Shown piece by piece: positions 51,302 to 62,700 of a DNA stretch of 64,000 nucleotides. The stretch spans positions 41,001 through 105,000 of the forward strand of contig JAVTVJ010001191.1 in the NCBI GenBank assembly GCA_034509425.1, given 5' to 3'. This stretch comes from Eopsaltria australis (taxonomy: Eukaryota > Chordata > Aves > Passeriformes > Petroicidae). Each line of letters starts with the position of its first letter. The first letter of the stretch is position 1. Position numbers and translations under genes: made by a program. Under the pieces are notes generated by a model. That model saw only the letters and a program-made list of their open reading frames with translations. It had not been told where the DNA came from and did not search any database.

Positions 51302-54300
51302 TTAAAATAACAACAACAAAAAAAAAAAAGACATATTGACAACACTGGACAAGTGAACAATAAAAAAAGAAAGATACATAAAGTCTCCAATTCATGGACA
51401 TTTGGAACAATTTTAATAGCACATGCAGCATTCCTTGATAGTGGGTCTTTTTGCACAAACAAAATTGCAATGAAGAAATTTAATTTATACTTTTCCTTTA
51501 AAAGGCTAAAATATATCTTTAAAAAATAATTTTTAAAACTACCAAAAGCACCTGTGCAAAGGTGGAAAAATTAGTTTGGTAACTCTGAAAGCCACAAAAG
51601 GACCCACTATCCTCTGATTTTTATTTTTTGTGTGTTTTTTGTTTCGTTTTGTTGTCTTTTTTTGTTTGTTTTGAATCAGTTTAATTTTGTCGGTAATTAA
51701 CTCAACCATTGCGATTCCATGCAATTAAATGTCAAATGAGGTAAAACTGCTGTGCAGTGTGTTCTTGACTCAGAAGGCAGTAGATGATCATGCTGGAAGG
51801 CACATGATCAAGGCTGCATCTCCCATCATCCCTCTGGGCACTGCTATGGGATAGTGGGTCTCTTTGAGGACTTTCAAGCCTGAGTGGGGGATGGACAACA
51901 TATGATTCCTAGAAAAAGGAGGAAAACAACACATAAGCAAAACAAAACAATGAGCAAATCCAAGCTGGGGAAATGAGGCAGGCGTGGCGAGGCGTGGAGC
52001 AAAAATGATGGGCGTGGGAAGGGAAGGTGCTACGGGGGGGATGGGAACGAAACCAACCAAACACAACGGGGACAGAAGGTCTTCAAAGAGCCCGGGGGCA
52101 GCGGGGCCGGGCAATGCTGCATGTTCCACCTGGGGAGGGGCGGGGCCGCGCCGCGGGACACTCACACTGCTGGCTCGGGTCCGTGTCCGTGGTCAGCTTC
52201 ACGTAGTTGGATGGGAAGAGCCCCACGTGGCCGTTGACCTCCCCCTTCCACCAGTCGGGGTCCTCCCTGTTGAGCACGGTGATGATCTGGCCCTTGTTGA
52301 AGGCCAGCTCGTCGTCGTTCTGCGCGCTGTAGTCGTACATCCCGATCACCTGGCACACTGCAAGGGACACGGCTCACCTGGGGCTGCGCCACCCCAGCAC
52401 AGGGCACCCTGCAGGGAGGGACCCTGGGGGTCCCTGAGCCACCCCAGGGATCCCTGAGCCAGCCCTGGCCCTGCCCAGATCCCCCCAACAATCCCAGCCT
52501 GGGCATCCCTGGCAGCGCTGTCCAAACGCTCCTGGAGCTCTGGCAGCCTCGGGGCCGTGCCCATTCCCTGGGGAGCCTGGGCAGTGCCCAGCACCCTCTG
52601 GGAGAAGAACCTTGCCCTGCTCTGCAGCCTGAGCCTGCCCACATGCAGAGGTCACCTCTGGACACTGTCCATGGCTCAGGGCAGCTCCAGGACTCTGCAG
52701 TGACCAGAGCCCCCCCCCTCCCCTTCCTCCCAAAGTGACTCCAGGGGTTTAAAACTCTCAAAGGGTTTCAGGTTTAAAACTCCCAAAGGGTTTCAGGTTT
52801 AAAACTCCCAAAGGGTTTCATGGAATCCCAGCAGGGCCTGGGTTGGAGGGACCTCAAAGCCCATCCATTCCCACCCCTGCCATGGGCAGGGACACCTTCC
52901 ACTGTCCCAGGCTGCTCCAACCTGGCCCCCACCAGGACTGGTCAACGGACAGGAAAATCTGGGACACATCTGAACTTCCACTATTGGAAGCTGCAAAATC
53001 CAAAAGGAAGCCAATGGTGATGCCCTTGTTGTCCCACTGAGGTTTTCTGAACACAAAACTCTTGGAAAATATGCGAGAAAATGAACAGAATTGGACAGAA
53101 AGCATCCCAGGCCATCCAGGCCGCTCTGCTGGCACCCCAGGACTGGTTCCAGCAGGGATTTTCTATTCCTTTGCAGTGGAACTCATCCAATCTCAGGATG
53201 CAGCTGGTTCTGCTCACTTCTGACAAAGCAGGTCCCTGAACTCTCTGAAGCAGCAGGACTGTTCACTTAAATAAATAATCCCCTCTATTTTTCTGCTGTT
53301 TTCTCTTTGCCAGGCCACAGGGCTTCTGGTTTTTCCCACCAGACTTCTGTTAATGAGCCTTGCTGGCAGGTTCTCTCCAGTGGATTAATCTGAAAATTTG
53401 CTTTTATTTTCATCCTTGTACCAAGCCAGCAACTTATTTCAATTTGCCAAACAGCTTCTCTCTTTTTAATTACAGTTTAATTACGATTTTGATGTTCTGC
53501 AGGCAACGCAAAAAGTTTATTCTGTAAAATTTAGAATGTGGGAAAAGTCCCAGATTGTCAAACCTGAAATAATTTCAAAAATATATTAAAAAGATCTCAT
53601 CATATTTCCTTCTGAAAGGCTGTGTCTCAATGCTGAGTTACCTCTCTAAACCCAAATTCATGAGGCTTCAGAGAAGGCATTTTCTGGATCTTTGTAACAA
53701 CCACCAGAGGGGCCAGGCAGCCCCAGCTCCACAAACTGGGATCATGGAATGGGACCTGGAAAGCCCCTTCCACGCAGCCATGCTGTGATTCTGTGGAAAT
53801 GTTCCTGTTCTGTGGCTCCTGGGTCCTTCCCCAAACCCTAAAGTGCAGCAGGAAAGCTCCCTCCCCATGGGGGGTTTGTCCCATGTCACCTCAGGACCAA
53901 GGGGGGCTCTGCAGGACAGGAGCCTCAGCTGCCCAGCCCTGGATCCTCCTGAGCCTCTGCAGTGCCTGTCCCACAGCCAGGGCAGGGATGGGATGGAGGA
54001 ACATCCCAGAGCTCCTGTCCCACAGCCAGGGCAGGGATGGGATGAAGGAACACCCCAGAGCTCAGAGCTCCTGTCCCACAGTGCAGGGATGGAGGAACAC
54101 CCCAGAGCTCAGAGCTCCTGTCCCACACTCACTGCAGGGATGGAGGAACACCCCAGAGCTCAGAGCTCCTGTCCCACAGTCACTGCAGGGATGGGACACA
54201 GGAACACCCCAGAGCTCAGAGCTCCTGTCCCACACTCACTGCAGGGATGGGACACAGGAACACCCCAGAGCTCAGAGCTCCTGTCCCACACTCACTGCAG

Positions 54301-56733
54301 GGATGGAGGAACACCCCAGAGCTCAGAGCTCCTGTCCCACACTCACTGCAGGGATGGGACACAGGAACACCCCAGAGCTCAGAGCTCCTGTCCCACACTC
54401 ACTGCAGGGATGGGACACAGGAACACCCCAGAGCTCAGAGCTCCTGTCCCACAGTGCAGGGATGGGACTGAAGAACACCCCAGAGCTCAGAGCTCCTGTC
54501 CCACAGTGCAGAGGTGGAGGAACATCCCAGAGCTCAGAGCTCCTGTCCCACAGTGCAGGGATGGGACTGAAGAACACCCCAGCTGCTCCGGAGCACCCAC
54601 CCCTCCCAGCAGAGGGCACAGCACAGCTCCAGGCCCCAGGGCAGGGTGGCAGGGCTCACCTGAGGGTGCTGCAGGCCGGGGCAGCTCGGTGGGGGTGCTC
54701 TTGCTGGTGCCAGGGCTCAGCAGTTTGACGTAGTTGGCGGGGAACCAGCCGATCTGGCGCTTCTTGCCCCGCGCCTGCGGAGACAGCGCGGCTCAGCCGG
54801 GGCCTTGGCAGGGCAAGGCACCAGGGGGGACACCAGGGCCAGCTCAGCATGGAACAGGGATTACGTGAGGGAAAACTCAGCTGTTCTGTGGCACTGGTTG
54901 AGTATTAGAATGTTAACATGTAATATTATTAATAGTTCTAATTAAATGTTCGTTTGTGATGTGAAGAATTATATTTAAATGGATTCTCAGATTGGGACAG
55001 TTTAAACAGAGATTAAGAATCCAAATTTCTTCTTTTCTTTTACAGAAACATATCCAAGCCTTTCAATGCCTTGTGTGACCAGAGCAGGAAACCTCCTCCT
55101 GCTACTTCCCCAAATCCAACGTCCATTGCAAATCAAATCCCTAAAAATTCCTTACAGTAAGAAAGGTTCTTCCAAAACTTTGAATCCCAGCTTCTAAATC
55201 TAGATCAAGAATGATTTAACTGTTTACTCCCTGTTTGTGTTAGAATAAGGTTGGTATCTTGGGCAGGAAGAACCTTTCCTTTCAAAAACAGATTAATGTT
55301 AACTTGGTGAAAATAAGCCATCAAATGGATTTACTAATCTTGAACTACTTTCCTCCCTAAATCTTTACTAGAAAACACTTCACCTGAAGTGTATTTAGAT
55401 AATTTAAGATATTTTTGAACACTGCATTAAACCAGCAATATAATGCTTAAAACATTTGCTTTATTTTCTCTTCACTCTGATCCCCAAATGTGGAATAGGA
55501 GAAAAAAAAAAAGAACAGTCAGGGATTGCTAACGAAGTAAAACCCAATTGTAAAACCACATGTGAGCCATTAAAGCATCTGAATTTACATGTGAGGATTT
55601 ACACAACCACAATTTAATTGTATCAGAGCCTCACAGCAGCTGCTCAGTGATCACTGTGGCAGCTCTTGCCCCAAGAAGTTTCTTTTCTGCCTTAAAAAAA
55701 CAATTATTGAAGACTCTTTAAAGCTAAAAGTTACCAACAGCGTCAAGGCTAGTGAGAGCAAAACCCAAAGGAACCCTGGAAGAGAATTCCTCCACAAAAA
55801 AATGAAAAAAATATTACCAGGAAAGGCAAAAAGGGCAAGTACAAAGTGTTAAAAACAACTGAATTAATCTGAGCATCTGCCCTGCACAAATAAATCAATG
55901 GCATTTCCCCATCTCGTATTTCCTGCTGAAAACCCCAAACCAAACAGAACCTCCTTCAGGGGCACCAAATTGTGCAGTTCTACTCTCACAAACCTGGGAG
56001 GATCCAAACAGCCAAACCAAGGCCTGAGCTCCCCTCCCTGCTGAGCTCCTGCTGCTCTCCTGCCTCCCAGAGCATCCCAAATCCAAGGTGTGGGGCTGCT
56101 CCTGGGAAGGAGTTTTACTGGGAAGGAGTTTTACTGGGAAGGAGTTTTACTGGGAAGGAGTTTTACTGGGAAGGAGTTTTACTGGGAAGGAGTTTTACTG
56201 GGAAGGAGTTTTACTGGGAAGGAGTTTTACTGGGAAGGAGTTTTACTGGAAGAGCTGGACTGCAAATGTAAAATTTATTGCTCATCGACACATTCAGCAT
56301 TTTGAACTACTAAAAAAGGACAATTTTTTAAAATGGAATTTTACTAGGAAAAAAAAAGGAACTAACTTGGAGCTCTCCTTCCCACCAACCACCTGGATTC
56401 TTCTTTCTGATGAGAATCAGCTGCCCAGGAGCAAGAGTCAGCTGTTCTGGGCCCGTGGCTGTGTAAGAGGCAATAACTTGGGCAATTTCTGTTGAAGCAG
56501 AGGAGAAAAAGCAGATTAATTTGAAAAAACCTGCACATTTTTTATCCATCATTATTCTGCTACAAGACTGTGTTATTTCTTCCCATAAAATGATCATGGA
56601 TTTACGTATTTCCATGAATACACGTAGTAATTGTATAAATGAGAGGGTCAGAGCACTACAGGAATAAATAAATAAATAACAAAGCAGAGGTGGAGCAGCT
56701 CTGTGGCAGGAGGTCAAAAATGTTTGAAATAGA

Positions 56734-56783
<50 letters not shown>

Positions 56784-59700
56784 TACAGCCCTGAAAATCC
56801 AGTGTTTTCCAGTAAATTTTGCACTGAGCTCCCTAAGAACAGGAGACAGCAGTGACAACACAAAGAAGTTGCACCAAGAGGTGCAAATTAAGGCTGGCAG
56901 AAAATTTTTCCCCACCTGACCCAAACATGAATGTTTTCCAAGTGCAAACAGGATTTCTCTGGGAACCTCTGTTCCATGGAGGCTCCCACAGAACAGGGGC
57001 TTTGTTTGGTCCCATCCCAGCACAGAGGAACTGGGAGCTCACAATTCCAGGGATAACCCAGAGCAGGTGGTGGAGTTTCCTCTGCTCCACAGTGCTTGTG
57101 GAAAGGCAGGGGACAATTCTGGTGCCCACAGGGTTAACCCAGGTTTGGATCCAGCTGGAGCTGACAGGAGCTGCAGGAATTCTGGTGTCCTCCCAAAGGC
57201 AGGCTTAGCCCTGTCACCAAGCCATGTTTAACACACCCAGAGTGGGGCTGGTGCTGCTGAACCTTCCCTTCCCTGTGGGATTCCAGGACAGAAATTCATC
57301 CCTTAGGGATTCATTCCAAAAGCAGCTGGAGGCAGAGGAATCCATGAACACTGGAAGGTGGGACCTGAGGGAGGGTTTGGTGCAAGGAAGAAACAAAGAG
57401 TTGCAGCCTAATGTGGAAATGATCAAATGATTGACGTGAAATTCAGGAGGAAAGGATCATTAGAAAAATCAAAAATGATCAGAGAAGCAGCTGAGATACA
57501 AAGGAGCAGCATGAGGAGGATGAGGAACAGAGGATGAGGAGCAATCCAAGGGCACTGCAAAGGACACAGCAGAACCTCCCTCGGGATCTGTCAGCAGGGA
57601 GAGGCAGGGACAGGGGGAGCCAGGCAGGGGATGGAAAGGCCCAGAGCTGAGGAATAAAGGCGCTTTAAACCTGGATCTGGGATTAGCACACGAATTCATG
57701 GAGTCATGGGATGGCCTGGGTTGGATGGATCCTAAAGCCCCTCCAGTGCCACCCCCTACCATGGGGACACCTCCCACTGTCCCAGGCTGCTCCCAGCCCC
57801 AGTGTCCAGCCTGGACATCCTTGGGCACTGCCAGGGATCCAGGGGCAGCCACAGCAAATCTGGGCACCCTGTGCCAGGGCCTGCCCACCCTGCCAGGGAA
57901 CAATTCCTGCCCAAGATCCCATCCAGCCCTGCCCTTTCCAGCAGCACAGCCAACAACTTCCTGGTCTGCCCTCACCCAGCACTGACTCTGTTCTTGGTTT
58001 TTCTCTGCTTAAACCTTTCACTCTCCTGCCAGCACCTGCTGCATTTAATTAGAAATTCCTCCCCCTGTCTTGTGCTTTCACAGCCAAGAAACCTGGAGAG
58101 GGACTTTGGCCAAGGCTTGGAATGCCAGGACAAGGGGATGGCTCCCATTGCTCTGCTGAGCAATCCATCAGGAAGTTCACACTCACTCTGGAGCATGTAG
58201 ATTTTTCTTCTCTAGCTTGGTGTTATTTAGTGATTGACACACTAGAATGATTAGAGAGGATGAATTCTTTTATTACAGTTACATTATTTATTAACTTCAT
58301 TTATTCCAGTTGTTTTATAACGGTTTTGATCAGTGCAAACTACTCCAAGATGAGCAAGAGCAGCCATACTCTATTTTCACAGAAAAGGTTTTGTTGCCAC
58401 TGAATTGAACACTTAAGAACAGAGGGAAGGTGCTGTCACAGTATTTGACTCACCAGGTTTCTTCCCTAAGCTTCCCGTTTTCCCAGCTGCTCCTGGAGCC
58501 TTGAAATGGAGAACAAGATGCAAGTTTAGCACTCAGGTTTCTTTCTCCAGCACATGAAAATGATTTACAAAGCTTCACTCAACACACTCAACAAGCATGG
58601 GAGTCAAAACCCCACAGGAAATTCTGTCCTTACACAAATCCTTAATATTTTAGATGCTAATAAATATCTGGGAATAAATACCAAGCATGAAGTGGATGAT
58701 TTGTTAATGCAGAAGTGCAGACTTAAACCCTTTCAGGGGTTGCAAATACCAAGGTAGATCCCATTTGGAATTCTAAAGTAGATCCCACTTGCAATCCCAA
58801 AGTAGATCCCACTTGTAATCCCAAAGCAGATCCCATTTGGAATTCCAAAGTAGATCCCACTTGTAATCCCAAAGCAGATCCCACTTGGAATCCCAAAGCA
58901 GATCCCACTTGGAATCCCAAAGCAGATCCCACTTGGAATTCCAAAGTGGGTCCTATTTATAATTCCAAAGCAGATCCCACTTGTGATTCCAAAGCAGATC
59001 CCATTTGTAACTCCAAAGTAGATCCCACTTGAAATTCCAAAAGATATCCCATTTGTAACACCAAAATATATCCCATTTGTAATTCCAAAGTAGATCTCAT
59101 TTGGAATTCCAAGACAGATCCCATTTGGAATTCCAAGTCCATATATCTGCAGAATTCTGTGGAGGTGAGCTGAAACAACAATAGTTTTCATCCCTCCAAA
59201 GAGCTGGATTGCAAATATTCCTGCGGAACTCCCTGCACCCAGACAGGGTGAGGTGAGGGATGAACATCAGCACCCAAGGGATCGACAGGCAAAGCCTTTG
59301 AACAGCCTCAGGAAATCCAGCAAACCCTGAGGTCACTCCAGTTCCTGCCCCCTAAATCATTCCTGCAGTTTCCTCCAAGCCACTGACAGTTCTATGTCTG
59401 AATGAAGAGGTTTGAGGTGGGCAACAGCAACTTAAATCTGAACTGAACTGTGGCCAGAAATATTGGGGAACACAAATGTCCTCTTGCTTCAACATTTTCA
59501 CCTCCCTCAACTTCACCTTCTTCACCTTCAGGATCCTCCTTACAAACTTGGAGCCAACACCCAACAACCTGAAGGCTTCCACAGAATCCCAAATCCTCTG
59601 TGGAAAAAACAGTTTCTTCCTCCATATTCTCCCTGTCAACTGATGCTTTGAAAGCTTGGGGATTCTGGCAGAAATTAAACTGAGGAGTACCTAAAGAACA

Positions 59701-62700
59701 GCTCAGTGGCTGAGAGAAAAGGGCCATTCAATCCATGGGTTATTGGATACATCTCCAGCTTGCCCTGATGTCTCAGTGCTCCTCTCCTGTCACTGTCACA
59801 TTATTACTTACAGCCCACAGAGCAGCAAATCTTCCTCTCCTCCCTGCATTCCTCTGGTTCTCCTCAGTTGCCCACCCTCCCCTGCAGCCCTGTGGGCTGG
59901 GTCACAGAGCAGGGAGCCAGGAGAGCCCCACAGGGGATCAGGGGCAGATCCCAGTGCAGCTCTGGGACAGGGGGACATGGCCTCGACAGCCCCAGGGAGG
60001 GGATGAACCAAAGCACTGACAGGAATTCCTTCTGCTCTGGGAAGTGCTTCTGGCAGAGGAAAGAACAAGTGCCTGGACCTTCAGAGAACCCCCTGCTCCC
60101 AAACATCCCCTGGTCAGCATTCCTGCTGCTGGATTAGAAGCACATGGACAGACCAAACAGGCTGGGACATCATCTTTACTGTGAAACACAGAGATGATTT
60201 TAAAATAGAAACTTCAAAACCACCTTGGCCAGACTGGGTCTGAACTGTGTTTGGGGATTCTCTGAATCCTCAGTGCAAAAGCAGCAGGAACACAGGACAA
60301 GTCCTACAGCACTTCAATAAATAACTACATTCACAAATAACACGTTTAGGATGGTCCCCATTTCTGGCCCACTCTGGAGGTGGAGCAGCATTTCCTATTC
60401 CTTCTGCTGAGAGAAACCACAGCAGCGAGGACAGAGCCTGTTCCACCTCCCCTGCACACCTGGCACACTCCCTGAACACCTGAGGGCATCCTGGCACACC
60501 TGGCACACTCCCTGAACACCTGAGGGCATCCTGGCACACCTGGCACACTCCCTGAACACCTGAGGGCATCCTGGCACACCTGGCACACTCCCTGAACACC
60601 TGAGGGCATTCTGGCACACCTGGCACACTCCCTGAACACCTGAGGGAATTCTGTGACAAGGGATGAACCCTCCTGAGCCAGCAGAGCACGATTTGCTTTG
60701 TCCATTTAATAAACCCCAGCAGGGACTTGCCAATTGTGCTGTACAGCAGGACCCTTCAAATCCCAACTTGATCAATTCAGGGATTATTTTCTGAACCTCT
60801 ATGCAAGGTTTTATAAACCAGAGGTGTTGAAATTGTTGTGTTTCCAAGCCCCCCATGAGCTCCATCCCCACAGAGGGAATTCTCCCCAGTGTCCAGAATA
60901 AAACCCTGGATAAAATAAAATCCATCTACTGTCCCAAAGGAAAACCCTGAGAACGAGCCATTGTGCCATTGCTCCTCTGAAGGACAAAGCCTTTCCCACC
61001 TTTTTAATAAACTGAAGCTTGAAGGAACAGAGAATGGTTTATTTTAGCACCCTGAGGTGAATGGGCACAGCCTGGCACAGAAGAACAAATTAAAAAAATT
61101 TTTCTGCTGTAGAAACCATTGAGATTTTGAGTCATTTCCAGAAACACTGCCCTTGCTGCTGAAAGATCATCCCTGCTTTTCTTTGGGCTTGTTCATAGTG
61201 CAGAATACATGAAATTATTCTCTTCTCAGAACATTTTCCAGGCCCAGGCAGCTGTCCAAGCACATCTGAGTGCCCAGAGAGCCAGGACTGTGAAATCCTC
61301 TGCAAAACCTGGCTCTGGGGCCAGGCTGGAGAGCAAAACCCAGTCACCCACTTGGAGCCAGCTCCGTGTCCTGCAGGATGAAAACAACACCCCAGCAGCA
61401 GGGGCTCTGTGCTTTCTCCTCCCTCTCTCACCAAGATTTCAGCTGAAGGTGGGATTTTCCCCAGCAAAAAGGGCACTTGGAGCAGTTTTGGGTGAAGGGC
61501 ACTGAGCTGGTGCAGCCCTGGACAAGCTGAGGTGACAGAAACACCAAACTCTGAGAAAAGGGGGCTCAGAACTGAGCCCTCCACAAGGATTTGCCAACAG
61601 TCCCAATCCCAACTCTCCAAGGACTGCAATACTGAACATCTCTAACTGCAAGTTTTTTAGTCCTGGCCCAGAGGATGTTGTTGGAATTTCCTGTAGAAAG
61701 GTTTTCTACAGAAATCCATCAGATTTCACTGCAGGATTTATCCTCTGGCTTCTCCAGCAGCAGGAATGGTTTTGAGAAGTGACTCTGCTCAGGCTCTGTG
61801 TTGCAGAGTTTTTCACTGACTTCTTGTGCATTATCAGCCAGATTCCCCCAAATCCACTGATTTTTATTTATTTACCTTTAACCCCCTCATTATTATTATT
61901 CCAGAGATATAAACCAGAATCCTTCTCATCAGTCATGTGCCCAACTCTGAATCTAAACTAATTCCTACTGGGAGATAAATTATCCTCTCCAGTCATATAA
62001 ATGAGAAAACATCTCTCTTTAGAATACTTAAAAAGAAAGCAAAAAATTCTTAAAAATTACATGTTCTATGGAATTATTTCAGGATAAAAAGAGATGAAAC
62101 AGAACCTCTATTATTCAGTCAAAATCTGTCAAATAAATACAGCAGTTAGCAAAGTTTTGGTGCAAAATTTGTTCTCCTTGATTGCAAGAAATGATAGGGA
62201 AAAAATACAATAGACTGAAATATTACTGTGTAGATTTTTGGGGTTTTTTTAATAATGGCAGTAAGACACAGCTCAGGCATTGAGAACTCACCAGGGCAAT
62301 AAAAGAATCATGGCTGGTCTGATCAGTGCCTACAAAACTGCCAAGTGCACCATCAATGTAGGCATTATTTTAATGGATGATCCCCAAAGTTATTAATGAC
62401 ATTAAGCTGTAAAATGCAATGATTATTGTTGTCATTGTTTTTTCCAATCTCACTCAGTGAATCTGCAATGTATTTTTATTTCCCCTACGATGCCCTGCCT
62501 TGCAGCTGCCACTACAACCCCAAAGAAAACATTTCTCTACCTCAGAATCTTTGAGTCTCACATAATTAGATGGGAAAACTCCTGATTTATCACCCAGCGT
62601 TCCCGTCCACCAGTCACCATCTTTCTTTGTCACCAGGATCAGGTCACCTTGTTGGAAAGTGAGGTCCCCCTGCTCCGAGCTCTCGTAGGTGTACATGGCA

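Larger units (their letters stand above)
42997..52165 (-). other. ITSN1: ITSN1 intron between SH3E and DH exons
   Basis: This 9.2-kb intron separates the short-form and long-form halves of the gene. It contains the alternative terminal exon (50350-51908), an 18-19-bp minisatellite at 44400-44955 and several CR1 copies. No other coding exon was seen. Confidence 0.75.

Noticed and set aside
60447..60650. Evenly spaced repeats resembling a CRISPR array
   Set aside because: The 40-bp units are adjacent without unique spacers, and this is a vertebrate intron.
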